This document shows positions 7,674 to 15,876 of a stretch of DNA of 64,000 nucleotides, one piece after another (position 1 is the stretch's first letter; each line of letters opens with the position of its first letter). Below the pieces are notes generated by a model. That model was not told the DNA's origin and searched no databases. It was given only the letters and a program-made list of their open reading frames with translations. The translations under genes and the position numbers were made by a program. The DNA lies in NCBI RefSeq assembly GCF_000374465.1, contig NZ_KB894532.1, positions 62,001 through 126,000 of the forward strand, written 5' to 3'. The stretch is from Ahrensia kielensis DSM 5890. Lineage in GTDB: Bacteria > Pseudomonadota > Alphaproteobacteria > Rhizobiales > Rhizobiaceae.

Positions 7674-8381
7674 TTAAATTTGCTGAACAGGTCCTGCAGC
7701 AAGCAAAGCGCCCGTTGGTTTGCCTGTGGCCGAGCCACCATCTGGCTCATCGGTAATCGCAAGCACCGCCTCAGAAGACATCGCAGCCTGAAGTTCCTCA
7801 GGCACATCGACTTCATAAATTGCGTCTGTCGGCAAAACACCCAAGGACACAGGATCTTGCGTGCCAGCAATGATCCATAATTCGAAATCACGGTTTTCAG
7901 CCGCTTCACCAGCCGTGCGCTTTAAGCGCAGTTTCTTGGCGCTATCGTCATAATAGGCAACAAGGCGAAGGTCAGAATTCTCTCCAGACATTTGCGCCAC
8001 AAACACATTGCCACCATCACGTTGCGGCGGCGAAATAACATTATTCGCATAAAGACCGCCAACGACGATAAGCCCTGCCAGTGATGCAACAGAAAGCCCG
8101 CGCCAGAATCCGAGCGAACGCCACCAACCAGCTTCAGTGCTCGTAGATGTAAACAGACGGCTTTCTAATTTACGCAGCACAGAGGCAGGCGCTTCAACAG
8201 GCTCAACCTCATCTGCCAATGTTACAAATTGAGAGTTCCACCAAGCAACACGGCTGCGCAAATCGGCCTCTGTAACAATACGCTTTTCCAATGAAACGCG
8301 CTCGCCATGAGGAAGCGTGCCAAGCGCATATTCTGCCGCGAGCATCTCGTCCTTCTCATCTATGGTCACTTGCGAACTCAT
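7674..8381 (-). CDS. Anti-sigma factor, RskA family
   Basis: About 235 residues from the ATG that overlaps the sigma-factor stop as ATGA (8378-8381), a typical coupled start; the frame is open a little further (to 8426). The N-terminal ~90 residues, with 'DEMLAAEYALGTLPHGERVSLEKRI', form the cytosolic anti-sigma domain. A single membrane helix (LSVASLAGLIVVGGLY) follows, then the extracytoplasmic RskA domain (PF10099) with 'FELWIIAGTQDPVSLGVLPTD'. It should sequester the ECF sigma at the membrane and release it when a periplasmic signal leads to its proteolysis; the signal is unknown. No CxxC zinc motif is seen. Confidence 0.92.
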   Translation of the reverse strand: MSSQVTIDEKDEMLAAEYALGTLPHGERVSLEKRIVTEADLRSRVAWWNSQFVTLADEVEPVEAPASVLRKLESRLFTSTSTEAGWWRSLGFWRGLSVASLAGLIVVGGLYANNVISPPQRDGGNVFVAQMSGENSDLRLVAYYDDSAKKLRLKRTAGEAAENRDFELWIIAGTQDPVSLGVLPTDAIYEVDVPEELQAAMSSEAVLAITDEPDGGSATGKPTGALLAAGPVQQI

Positions 8382-8914
8382 TGTTCCAAACATTCCCTTA
8401 AGCTGATGAGACTCCGGCGTAGCCAAGTCCGCATCGTGTTTATTGGCACGCTAAATCGCTCTGCCAATTCGTCATAACTATACCCTTCAACATAGGCGCC
8501 GCGCACTGCAAGAGCCTTCTGCTCGTCTAATTCTTGCAAGCAGCGGTCAATGCGCTTGCCTTCAGAGGTATTGATTGCCTCCTGTTCAGGCGTCTTGCTA
8601 TCGTCAGACACGTCAAACGCATCATCAATATCAACGGCAATCGGCTTACGTGCTCTGATGACATCAATTGCGTGGTTTCTTGCGACCACAACAAGCCATG
8701 ACATCGGGCTGTACTGATTGACGGCGAACTTGTCTGCATTGTTCCAGATTTTAACATAAATCTCTTGCAATGCGTCTTCCGCTTCGGCCCTGTTATTTAA
8801 AATACGCAGCACGACACCAAAAAGTTTCGCAGAGGTCAAACTATATAGCTGTGTAAATGCGGCGCGATTTTTCAGCGCGCATTGCGAGATCAAATTTCCA
8901 ATATCGTCGGACAA
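8378..8914 (-). CDS. ECF sigma factor paired with RskA-type anti-sigma
   Basis: 178 residues. Sigma region 2 spans about residues 20-90 ('FTQLYSLTSAKLFGVVLRIL..RAEAEDALQEIYVKIWNNADKF' then 'SPMSWLVVVARNHAIDVIRARK'), and region 4 about 120-175 ('AVRGAYVEGYSYDELAERFSVPINTMRTWLRRSLISLRECLEQ'). It recruits RNA polymerase to a small set of promoters. The start is TTG at 8914, supported by a strong GGGAGGG eight bases upstream. Translationally coupled to its anti-sigma. No copy of the shared ECF promoter was seen ahead of this gene, so it may not be autoregulated. The layout resembles SigK-RskA with fasciclin targets in Mycobacterium. Confidence 0.95.
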   Translation of the reverse strand: MSDDIGNLISQCALKNRAAFTQLYSLTSAKLFGVVLRILNNRAEAEDALQEIYVKIWNNADKFAVNQYSPMSWLVVVARNHAIDVIRARKPIAVDIDDAFDVSDDSKTPEQEAINTSEGKRIDRCLQELDEQKALAVRGAYVEGYSYDELAERFSVPINTMRTWLRRSLISLRECLEQ

Positions 8915-9029
8915 GCTTCAATCCCTCCCGATGGCAACAATGCATCGTGCCTGCCAAACAAGCACGCGTTCTTGTTCATATTACGCCGGAGGCAGCTTAC
9001 TGGATTGAAAATATTGTAAATTATTTTTC

Positions 9030-9064
9030 GCAGCACGGCTTAAAGCCAGTCAACAAGGTGCTGC
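9030..9064. repeat. Inverted repeat between PAS gene and sigma gene
   Basis: GCAGCAC (9030-9036) pairs with GTGCTGC (9058-9064), with a nested GGCTT/AAGCC. It lies just past the PAS-gene stop on the minus strand and could be a terminator, but the following AT-rich bases are not a clean T-run. Confidence 0.4.
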
Positions 9065-9077
9065 CTCGGTAAAAAAC

Positions 9078-9521
9078 CTATTCAATAGCAACGCTGCGAA
9101 CAGGTGCCTGAAACTGAGAAAATGTGCCGTAAAGTTCATCGCCATTAGCAGTGGTGCGAAAAACACCTGTCGATTTTACCAAAACTTGCGGCCCATCTGT
9201 GGGCAATAATCGCAGAACAAACCGAAAGCCGGACTTATTGGCAATCGCTTCTTCAACACATTGCATCACCAACTCACGATCTTCTGGGTGGTAAGCATTA
9301 ACCGCCGACACCAAATCCACCGGACCTGCTGTAGGCGACATGCCGTGAATGAGATAAACATCGCGGGTCCAATAAGTAAGGCCGGTCGCTATATCCAAGC
9401 GCCATGCGCCATAAGGATCAAAGCTGCTTAAGGGGTCGAGTAATGAGATACCAGTAAGCCCAATTTCGGCGAGGTCCTGTGAAGATTTTTCTACTTCACC
9501 AATTTGCATTGCAAGTGCCAT
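9078..9521 (-). CDS. Single PAS-domain protein
   Basis: 147 residues with one PAS fold (PF08447-like) from about residue 33 to 140: 'FDPYGAWRLDIATGLTYWTRDVYLIHGMSP' then 'VSAVNAYHPEDRELVMQCVEEAIANKSGFRFVLRLLPTDGPQVLVKSTGVFR'. There is no output domain, so it is probably a sensor subunit that acts through a partner protein. The ribosome site AGGAGGTC is excellent. It starts 14 bases after the stop of a LuxR-type regulator on the same strand and is surely co-transcribed with it, which suggests that the two work together. The ligand is unknown. Confidence 0.85.
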   Translation of the reverse strand: MALAMQIGEVEKSSQDLAEIGLTGISLLDPLSSFDPYGAWRLDIATGLTYWTRDVYLIHGMSPTAGPVDLVSAVNAYHPEDRELVMQCVEEAIANKSGFRFVLRLLPTDGPQVLVKSTGVFRTTANGDELYGTFSQFQAPVRSVAIE

Positions 9522-9535
9522 TGATGACCTCCTAA

Positions 9536-10285
9536 CTATTTAAGTAACCCCATACGCATCGCTTTACTAACAGCGTGCGCACGGTTTTGTGCATTGAGTT
9601 TTTGACAAATAGAACCAAGATAATGGTTGATTGTATGTTCCGAAATATCGAGAATTGATGCAATTTCAGCGCTGGTCTTGCCTGCAGCCGTCCATGCAAG
9701 ACACTCTGCCTCGCGCGGCGATAACGCCATGTCAGATGTGCTTTTCTTAATTTCAAATTGCTTTAGCTTGGCAAAAATGGATTGCGAGAGAAAATTAAGC
9801 GTTAGCATTTCCTCCATCGATAAAGCATCGCGTTTGCCTGAAAACGAAACCGCGCCTAATTCACCAGCGGCAGTGTGAACGGAAAAATAAACGCCCATCT
9901 CCAAGCCGAAATCTCTGAACAATTCGACCGCAGCATTGGCTTTATCACCTTCGGCTCGCTCGACATTAATTGCGTCGAGTTCCCAAACAATAGGCTCTAC
10001 GCTGGATTTCAAACGAGCAATGATGGGGCTTTTTTGAAGCAAGCCCAACTCATCATAGGCGTTGACGAGTTCCGGCGGCCAATTGGAGACAACAGACAAA
10101 TCAGAAAGGTTTTGCTGCGCATCAGAAGGAATGTTGATGGATGAAAAATGTGAAAAATCATATTCTACGCAAATCGAGCGTAGCAACCGAAAAACATCAT
10201 ACGATGTTTGGCAACCAGCAATCAGCGAAAGGAATTTTGTTCCTTCAGATGTCGGCGCAGGCACTGCTTGTTTAATCGGAATCAT
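9536..10285 (-). CDS. LuxR-family regulator with autoinducer-binding-like domain
   Basis: About 249 residues from MIPIKQAV (10285); the open frame reaches 10408 but those residues look non-coding. The N-terminal domain resembles autoinducer-binding domains (PF03472). The C terminus is a LuxR HTH: 'LSPREAECLAWTAAGKTSAEIASILDISEHTINHYLGSICQKLNAQNRAHAV'. By eye against the TraR/LuxR consensus, the binding-site Trp in 'YPxxW' is replaced by Leu (WPPELVNAY) and the Asp of the 'DP' pair by Ser (QKSPI), while Tyr, Pro and the later Trp remain. It may therefore bind no homoserine lactone, or an unusual one. No luxI-type synthase is in the window. Operon partner: the PAS protein. Confidence 0.85.
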   Translation of the reverse strand: MIPIKQAVPAPTSEGTKFLSLIAGCQTSYDVFRLLRSICVEYDFSHFSSINIPSDAQQNLSDLSVVSNWPPELVNAYDELGLLQKSPIIARLKSSVEPIVWELDAINVERAEGDKANAAVELFRDFGLEMGVYFSVHTAAGELGAVSFSGKRDALSMEEMLTLNFLSQSIFAKLKQFEIKKSTSDMALSPREAECLAWTAAGKTSAEIASILDISEHTINHYLGSICQKLNAQNRAHAVSKAMRMGLLK

Positions 10286-10754
10286 TGAGTAACCCAGAAC
10301 AAATTTCGCTTGGGGTGCAGAATCAACCGCACCACAAAAATGTACTATCTTAAAAAAATTAAGAAAATGACAAAACCGGCCCGCGCTCATTAACACGATC
10401 CGTTTCAATCAAAAGATACCCAAGGCGCAACAGCGCCATTTTGATCTCATATCCTTTATTGCGGCGGTTTTGCTACGCCTTTGCAATTCAGGTTTGCTGG
10501 AAAACCAGCCTTCTACTCACTCAACTCATGGAAGCTTTCTGCGAAGCTTTCTCATCATGCTATGGAATTTAGCAATTGGGTCTTAAATCCAAGTATGCCG
10601 CGCCAACACGATACGAGGGGTAAGTATTATGGGGCTATTTTTGACCATCATATTTTAACGATACACTAACCACGCCCAATCAAGGCGTGATAAAACTGCT
10701 TAAATCACAAGCGAATGAAACAACCTTCAATCAGCAAAAAATCAAACCTGAAAT
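10286..10754. other. Gene-free stretch between LuxR gene and VOC gene
   Basis: 469 bases without a convincing coding frame; the LuxR frame continues open to 10408 but lacks signs of coding. A hairpin CACGCC/GGCGTG (10671-10676 and 10684-10689) near the end of the VOC gene could be a weak terminator for it, though no T-run follows. The LuxR promoter should lie here on the minus strand; no clear box was seen. Confidence 0.45.
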
Positions 10755-11180
10755 TTACGCCTCGGCAGGCAGCTCATCGCAGCCAATCATCCAGCGCACA
10801 CCAAATTTGTCACGCAATGTACCAAAGCCAGCACTCCAAAAAGTCGCAGCCCAAGGCATCGTAATGTCAGCGCCATCGGCCAATTTATCATAAATAGCCT
10901 TGGCTTCATTGGCAGTCGCAAAATTCAGCATCACCGATGCGCCATCCATTTGTGCGCTGGTCTCCATGAGGTTATCCGAAGCCATGATCGTATCATCGCC
11001 AACTTTCAATTTGGCGTGCATAATCCAATTCTTCTTGTCCTCTGGCACACCAAATTCAGGATCTGGCGGCATATCAGCACCAAGCATTTTATCTTCAATC
11101 GTGGCACCAAGCACTTGCTCATAAAAAATAAGTGCTTCGGCACAATTTCCGTTGAAAAATAGATAGGGTATAATCTGCAT
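10755..11180 (-). CDS. VOC-family protein, PhnB-like
   Basis: A 141-residue vicinal-oxygen-chelate protein of the PhnB/YycE-like subgroup: 'MQIIPYLFFNGNCAEALIFYEQVLGATI' at the start, 'IMHAKLKVGDDTIMASD' in the middle, and 'MPWAATFWSAGFGTLRDKFGVRWMIGC' at the end. Two babab modules make one small domain, commonly dimeric. Such proteins are often annotated as glyoxalase or demethylubiquinone-like enzymes, but the real reaction is seldom known. GGGAGAAG precedes the start. It stands alone between the LuxR-PAS pair and a small lipoprotein gene. Confidence 0.88.
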   Translation of the reverse strand: MQIIPYLFFNGNCAEALIFYEQVLGATIEDKMLGADMPPDPEFGVPEDKKNWIMHAKLKVGDDTIMASDNLMETSAQMDGASVMLNFATANEAKAIYDKLADGADITMPWAATFWSAGFGTLRDKFGVRWMIGCDELPAEA

Positions 11181-11291
11181 GATCTTCTCCCAAAATTGAG
11201 AGAGAATTGTAGCACAGATATGTGTCAGGTATTCTTCACAAATGAAGCGGCGGATTCAAAATAAAATGAATTAGCTTTCATTCATCTGACT

Positions 11292-11314
11292 AAAACCCGC
11301 GCTATGCGCGCGGG
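11292..11314 (-). terminator. Terminator after entericidin-like gene
   Basis: On the minus strand CCCGCGC pairs with GCGCGGG (arms 11308-11314 and 11296-11302) around a 5-nt loop, followed by TTTTA. Confidence 0.7.
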
Positions 11315-11337
11315 CTGTCGGTCACAATCTCCACGTA

Positions 11338-11487
11338 TTAATTGCCTGAGCGCGCAACATTGTTGGTTGCATCTACGGTGGCGTCCACGGCGTTGGCTGT
11401 GTCTTGTCCCGCACCTCGGATTGTATTGGCGCAGCCTGCAAGTGCGATGACGAATGTTGTGACCAAAATCGCTTTTAAAAATGACAT
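11338..11487 (-). CDS. Entericidin A/B-like small lipoprotein
   Basis: A 49-residue lipoprotein beginning MSFLKAILVTTFVIALAGC, with the lipobox LAGC at residues 16-19, then 'ANTIRGAGQDTANAVDATVDATNNVARSGN', which matches the short entericidin pattern 'C.NT..G.G.D....G..I'. The longer open frame to 11625 is rejected: AAGGAGTT sits eight bases before the ATG at 11487. Entericidin B is a small membrane-anchored toxin in enteric bacteria; in alphaproteobacteria these proteins are widespread and their role is unclear. Divergent from uvrB. Confidence 0.88.
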   Translation of the reverse strand: MSFLKAILVTTFVIALAGCANTIRGAGQDTANAVDATVDATNNVARSGN

Positions 11488-11627
11488 TGTAAGAACTCCT
11501 TTGAAAAACGAATAACGCGCTAGCGTGTCACTGGTTCCCTGCCCTCCTGACATCGTCCTGTCAGTATCCCGTTGAATATTTAATATGCCCCCTTTCTTTC
11601 GCGGCATCATTTTCCCATATTGCACGT

Positions 11628-14600
11628 ATGGCTAAACGACCTCCAAAAAAGACAGGCAACCCGTCACAGATTGACGAGGCTGCAGACGCACGCGCATCGA
11701 ATGACGAAGCGCGCGACAATTCATTTATGAAAAACGCACCTGACCAGCCTTCTGGCATGGGAGAAATGCCGCAAGCCGAGTTTGAAGGCGCGGAGATTTC
11801 CGGCTCGTCGATTTCCGATTGGGTCAATCAATTGGAAGAAGAAGCCGCGCGCGATCAACGCCGCGAAGAAACTCGCGACATTCGCTCCAAAGCTGGCAAG
11901 CACCGCCGCAAAGTGGAGCAAAAAGCCGCCAAAGAAAATGTAAAGCGCGATAAAGACAAAAACGGCATCGGCGATAAACGCACCGGCGGCGGCACATCCA
12001 TCGGTGGCACCAACGATCCAAAGAAGCGCGCCGCAGCGGGCCTTAATCCGGTTGCAGGTCTCGACGTATCGCTAGAAGAGGCAGGGCAGCTTGCTTCAAC
12101 AACGGGCGTTACGGCCACGGTGGAAGCGCTCAAGGATTTAATCGACAGCGGCAATCCGCTCTTCAAGAACGGCCAGCAATGGGTGCCCCACCGCCCTGCC
12201 CGTCCGGAGAAATCCGAAGGCGGCATCAAGATTGAGATGGTCACGGAATATGAACCGGCAGGCGATCAGCCCACCGCGATCAGAGACCTCGTGTCGGGCC
12301 TGACAGACGGCGACCGCATGCAAACACTGCTCGGCGTTACCGGATCAGGTAAAACCTTCACCATGGCGAAAGTCATTGAGGAAACGCAGCGCCCCGCACT
12401 TATCCTTGCGCCCAACAAAACGCTTGCCGCGCAGCTTTACGGCGAGATGAAAAGCTTCTTCCCCAACAATGCGGTCGAATATTTCGTCTCCTATTATGAT
12501 TATTATCAGCCCGAAGCCTATGTGCCGCGCACCGATACATTCATCGAGAAGGAAAGCTCGATCAATGAGCAGATCGACCGGATGCGCCACTCCGCGACCC
12601 GTTCGCTGCTGGAGCGCGATGATTGTATTATCGTCTCGTCCGTGTCGTGTATTTACGGTATCGGTTCGGTGGAAACCTACACCGCGATGACGTTCCAAAT
12701 GTCGGTCGGCGACCGCGTCAACCAGCGCGAATTGCTCGCCGATTTGGTCGCCCAGCAATATAAGCGCCAAGACATCAACTTCGTGCGCGGCTCGTTCCGT
12801 GTGCGCGGCGATACGATTGAGATTTTCCCCGCCCACTTGGAAGATGCCGCTTGGCGCGTCTCGATGTTCGGCGATGAGATCGATTCCATTACCGAGTTCG
12901 ACCCGCTCACAGGCAAGAAAACCGGCGATCTGAAAAGCGTCAAAATCTACGCCAATTCGCACTATGTCACGCCCCGCCCGACGCTTAATCAGGCGCAGGA
13001 GAAGATCAAAGCCGAGCTCAAGCACCGTCTTGTTGAACTCAATGAAGCTGGCCGCCTTCTGGAAGCGCAGCGGCTTGAGCAACGCACGCAATATGACCTT
13101 GAAATGCTCGCCGCGACTGGCTCCTGCCAAGGTATCGAGAACTATTCGCGCTATCTAACCGGACGCGCCCCTGGCGAGCCACCGCCGACGCTTTTCGAAT
13201 ATATTCCCGACAATGCGCTGGTGTTCTGCGACGAAAGCCACGTCACCATTCCGCAAATTGGCGCGATGTATAAGGGCGACTTCCGCCGCAAGGCAACGCT
13301 GGCTGAATATGGCTTCCGTCTGCCTTCTTGCCTCGATAACCGCCCGTTGCGCTTTGAGGAATGGGACGCGATGCGCCCGCAAACCATCGCCGTGTCCGCC
13401 ACCCCTGCGGCGTGGGAGATGGAACAATCCGGCGGCGTGTTTGCCGAGCAGGTCATCCGCCCAACCGGCTTGATCGACCCGCCCGTGGAAATCCGCCCTG
13501 CCAAAGATCAGGTGGACGATGTGGTCGGCGAAATCCGCGCCACAGCGCAGGCCGGATACCGCACGCTATGCACCGTGCTCACCAAGCGCATGGCCGAAGA
13601 TTTGACCGAATATCTGCACGAACAAGGCATCCGCGTGCGCTACATGCACTCCGACATTGACACGCTGGAGCGCATCGAAATCATCCGCGATCTGCGCCTT
13701 GGCGCGTTTGACGTGCTGGTGGGCATTAACTTGCTGCGTGAGGGCCTCGACATTCCCGAATGTGGTTTTGTCGCCATTTTGGATGCGGATAAGGAGGGCT
13801 TTTTGCGCTCCGAAACCTCGCTGGTGCAAACCATTGGCCGCGCCGCGCGTAATGTGGACGGCAAGGTCATCCTCTATGCGGACCGTATCACCGGCTCGAT
13901 GCAACGCGCGATGGACGAAACCACCCGCCGCCGCGAAAAACAGGTCGCCTATAATGAGGCCAACGGCATCACGCCGGAGTCCGTCAAGTCCAACATCGCC
14001 GATATTCTCGACAGCGTTTACGAGCGCGACCATGTGACCGCCGATATTAAAACCGCGTCGGGTGGCAAAGCTGACGCGCTGGTGGGCAACAATCTTGCGG
14101 CGCACCTCAAAGCGCTGGAAATTGAAATGCGCGATGCGGCCGCCGATCTCGACTTTGAAAAAGCCGCGCGTCTGCGCGACGAAATCAAACGCCTGCGTGA
14201 AACCGAACTGGCGGTCATGGACGACCCTCTGGCCCGCAATACGGGTATTGAGAATACGAAGGATAGCCGGAAGCGGAAGGCTCAAGGCAAGACAAGCGTA
14301 GCGCCGTCGAAGGGTCGAAAGACAAGCGAAGCGCCGTCGACGACCGAAACCGTACCGAGCGATAAAACTGAAAACAGCGTTTTCAGAAAAAACACCCTCG
14401 ACGAAATGACCGTTGGCCGCACGGAAAAACCCGCCACGCCTGAAGGGTGGAGCCAACCGCGCAAAACGTGGACGGAAGACGCTAAGGGTGGGTTCTCATC
14501 AGATGGTGCAGCGCATGGTAAGGCAGACGAAAAGGCGCAGGACTCCCCTTCTCCCAAGGCAAGCGTAGCGCCGCCGAAAGGTCGAGAGACAAGCGAAGCG

Positions 14601-14735
14601 CCGTCGGCGACCCGCGATGATGACAACCCTGCTCCGATAAAGAGACACCGCATTGGCGCTGGCTCTTATGAAGACCCTGCCGATGCGCGAAAAGCCAAAC
14701 GCCGACCGGGGAAAACGGGACGGCCGGGGCGGTGA
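11628..14735 (+). CDS. uvrB: UvrABC excinuclease subunit B with long N- and C-terminal extensions
   Basis: UvrB loads onto damaged DNA with UvrA and recruits UvrC for incision in nucleotide excision repair. Visible: Walker A 'GVTGSGKT' at residues 236-243, the damage-probing beta-hairpin '[12 protein letters not shown]' at about 289-300, Walker B 'DESH' at 535-538, helicase motifs V/VI ('[13 protein letters not shown]', 'QTIGRAARN'), and the UvrC-binding UVR motif at about 830-865. At 1035 residues it is much longer than E. coli UvrB (673): about 190 charged residues precede the core and about 165 follow it. The tail contains two related repeat units (see 14286 and 14555). Base composition looks richer in GC than neighbouring genes. 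No Shine-Dalgarno site is obvious before the ATG. Confidence 0.97.
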   Translation: MAKRPPKKTGNPSQIDEAADARASNDEARDNSFMKNAPDQPSGMGEMPQAEFEGAEISGSSISDWVNQLEEEAARDQRREETRDIRSKAGKHRRKVEQKAAKENVKRDKDKNGIGDKRTGGGTSIGGTNDPKKRAAAGLNPVAGLDVSLEEAGQLASTTGVTATVEALKDLIDSGNPLFKNGQQWVPHRPARPEKSEGGIKIEMVTEYEPAGDQPTAIRDLVSGLTDGDRMQTLLGVTGSGKTFTMAKVIEETQRPALILAPNKTLAAQLYGEMKSFFPNNAVEYFVSYYDYYQPEAYVPRTDTFIEKESSINEQIDRMRHSATRSLLERDDCIIVSSVSCIYGIGSVETYTAMTFQMSVGDRVNQRELLADLVAQQYKRQDINFVRGSFRVRGDTIEIFPAHLEDAAWRVSMFGDEIDSITEFDPLTGKKTGDLKSVKIYANSHYVTPRPTLNQAQEKIKAELKHRLVELNEAGRLLEAQRLEQRTQYDLEMLAATGSCQGIENYSRYLTGRAPGEPPPTLFEYIPDNALVFCDESHVTIPQIGAMYKGDFRRKATLAEYGFRLPSCLDNRPLRFEEWDAMRPQTIAVSATPAAWEMEQSGGVFAEQVIRPTGLIDPPVEIRPAKDQVDDVVGEIRATAQAGYRTLCTVLTKRMAEDLTEYLHEQGIRVRYMHSDIDTLERIEIIRDLRLGAFDVLVGINLLREGLDIPECGFVAILDADKEGFLRSETSLVQTIGRAARNVDGKVILYADRITGSMQRAMDETTRRREKQVAYNEANGITPESVKSNIADILDSVYERDHVTADIKTASGGKADALVGNNLAAHLKALEIEMRDAAADLDFEKAARLRDEIKRLRETELAVMDDPLARNTGIENTKDSRKRKAQGKTSVAPSKGRKTSEAPSTTETVPSDKTENSVFRKNTLDEMTVGRTEKPATPEGWSQPRKTWTEDAKGGFSSDGAAHGKADEKAQDSPSPKASVAPPKGRETSEAPSATRDDDNPAPIKRHRIGAGSYEDPADARKAKRRPGKTGRPGR
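14286..14345 (+). repeat. In-frame repeat unit 1 within uvrB 3' end
   Basis: Contains the motif ACAAGCGnAGCGCCGTCGA twice (14292-14310 and 14322-14340) joined by AGGGTCGAAAG. It is translated as '[17 protein letters not shown]'. The same motif occurs inverted in the intergenic repeat at 16609-16771. Confidence 0.8.
14555..14612 (+). repeat. In-frame repeat unit 2 within uvrB 3' end
   Basis: A second copy of the unit at 14286-14345, with the motif at 14559-14577 and 14589-14607. It is translated as '[17 protein letters not shown]', in the same reading frame as unit 1, about 265 bases further on. Confidence 0.8.
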
Positions 14736-14769
14736 TTAGGAAACGCAGAGAGTAGCAAAAGCCTCCAAC

Positions 14770-14865
14770 GTCATTCTAGGCCTTGAGCCTAGAATCCATT
14801 CCATGATGGTGGCGAAGCAAACAGTTCTCATAGAATAATCACCTATGCTAATTTCACGCACCGTA
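14770..14865. repeat. Dispersed palindromic repeat, copy A (partial)
   Basis: Begins GTCATTCTAGG; TTCTAGG (14774-14780) and CCTAGAA (14788-14794) form a hairpin, then ATCCATTCC and a stretch shared almost word for word with copy B (GGTGGCGAAGCAAACAGTTCTCA). The right end is degenerate. It fills the gap between uvrB and the SecB-like gene and might serve as a terminator for both, although there is no T-run. Confidence 0.8.
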
Positions 14866-14918
14866 TAAGCTTACTGAGATAAAACGGAGTCCTAGACTTG
14901 CAAAGCATAGTTATCAAA

Positions 14919-15458
14919 TCACTTGGAGTTTTTACTCGGGAGAACCCGCTCCTTGAGGACAGGCAAAGGAGGTAAATGTGTTCCAGCAGCCCAGTCAATA
15001 TTTGCAAACACAGAACGAAAGTATGGATAGCAAGTAAAGGTCGAAACTCTTTCAATAAAACGCAATACGTCTTCATATTCACAATTGCTAAACCCTCCAT
15101 ATACTACGGCGTACTTTGCCTTACAGGTCAATTGTTTAGTACGCGCCCTTTTAATAAACACCTCAAAATCTACAAGTGCAACTACGGCGTCATTACCAGC
15201 CTCGTACTCTGGCTCAACACTATCCACTACGACATGAAATTTTTTTTCATTTGATTTAGCGCGAAAAAAGTCAGGCTTCACCAAAAAATTAATTTCAACA
15301 AGCTGTACGCTTTTCAGCATGGCTGCATCAACTGCAGCATTATACGAATTAATTTTTCTCTCAATCTCGGCTTTTTTCGGACTGGCCGAAAGTGCTTTTT
15401 TTCGGATGGCTGGATTTTTTTCAGGCAACGAGCTTTTCTTCGGTGAATTGGATGCCAT
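14919..15458 (-). CDS. SecB-like chaperone of a toxin-antitoxin-chaperone module
   Basis: About 179 residues. After a basic, Ser/Lys-rich N-terminal tail of about 30 residues comes a SecB-like fold: beta strands 'VQLVEINFLVKPDF', 'KKFHVVVDSVEPEYE', 'VVALVDFEVFIKRA', 'CKAKYAVVYGGF', then the hallmark ending 'YPYFRSVFANIDWAAGTHLPPLPVL', equivalent to the 'PYaRe.is.....G.P...l.P' region of SecB. The sequence is far from housekeeping SecB and closest in style to solitary SecB-like proteins linked to toxin-antitoxin pairs. The start could also be GTG at 15467, overlapping the antitoxin stop; the ATG right after that stop is preferred. Last gene of the operon. Its predicted role is to fold and protect the antitoxin. 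Confidence 0.8.
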   Translation of the reverse strand: MASNSPKKSSLPEKNPAIRKKALSASPKKAEIERKINSYNAAVDAAMLKSVQLVEINFLVKPDFFRAKSNEKKFHVVVDSVEPEYEAGNDAVVALVDFEVFIKRARTKQLTCKAKYAVVYGGFSNCEYEDVLRFIERVSTFTCYPYFRSVFANIDWAAGTHLPPLPVLKERVLPSKNSK

Positions 15459-15459
15459 T

Positions 15460-15876
15460 CTATGCACTCACTTTCTGCCGCTCTTCGTATGGTTCTGCGT
15501 AATTGTCATTAATTCCCCAAACGGACTGACATGTGTCCATTCGTTTAGCGGCAATACTCCACCCTGCCTCAAATCCATCAAAAGCATCTTCGAAGTTATT
15601 GCGATTCTCGACTTCCAACAGATCACACTCGACAAATTCTGGCTTAATATTCAAAAGTCCACAAATTCGAGCAACAAGCTTTATAGATGGGTTAGCCGTT
15701 GACGACAAAATCTGACTAACTCGCGCCTTTGAAACACCAAGAAGATCTGACAAGTCTTTTTGAGACATGTCAGCTTGATTTAGCGCATCCATGACTGCGA
15801 ATTGAAAGTCGATAAGAGTATCTTCTTCGAATTCAATGAGTTCTCGATTAAAAGATTTCGATTTGAAATCAACCAT
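15460..15876 (-). CDS. XRE-family antitoxin (HigA-like) with C-terminal tail
   Basis: 138 residues. Residues 26-80 form a helix-turn-helix of the XRE/HigA type: 'MSQKDLSDLLGVSKARVSQILSSTANPSIKLVARICGLLNIKP'. Residues 81-138 form a separate acidic, aromatic tail ending 'SVWGINDNYAEPYEERQKVSA'. In HigBA-SecB systems such a tail is the chaperone-addiction (ChAD) region bound by the SecB-like protein; here this is an inference from position and composition. The ATG overlaps the preceding gene by eight bases (ATGGTTGA) and AGGAA precedes it. Expected to bind the palindrome at 16333-16348 and repress its own operon. Confidence 0.85.
   Translation of the reverse strand: MVDFKSKSFNRELIEFEEDTLIDFQFAVMDALNQADMSQKDLSDLLGVSKARVSQILSSTANPSIKLVARICGLLNIKPEFVECDLLEVENRNNFEDAFDGFEAGWSIAAKRMDTCQSVWGINDNYAEPYEERQKVSA

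Noticed and set aside
8857-9072. Plus-strand 71-codon frame ahead of the sigma factor
   Set aside because: It covers the sigma gene's start and ribosome site on the other strand; no independent support.
8914-9077. Third copy of the ECF promoter ahead of the sigma gene
   Set aside because: Searched by eye for GTGAAACTA and CGTGACTA with 15-base spacing; none found.
12345-14456. Several long minus-strand frames across uvrB
   Set aside because: Shadows of the GC-rich uvrB coding frame; no motifs, and uvrB itself is certain.
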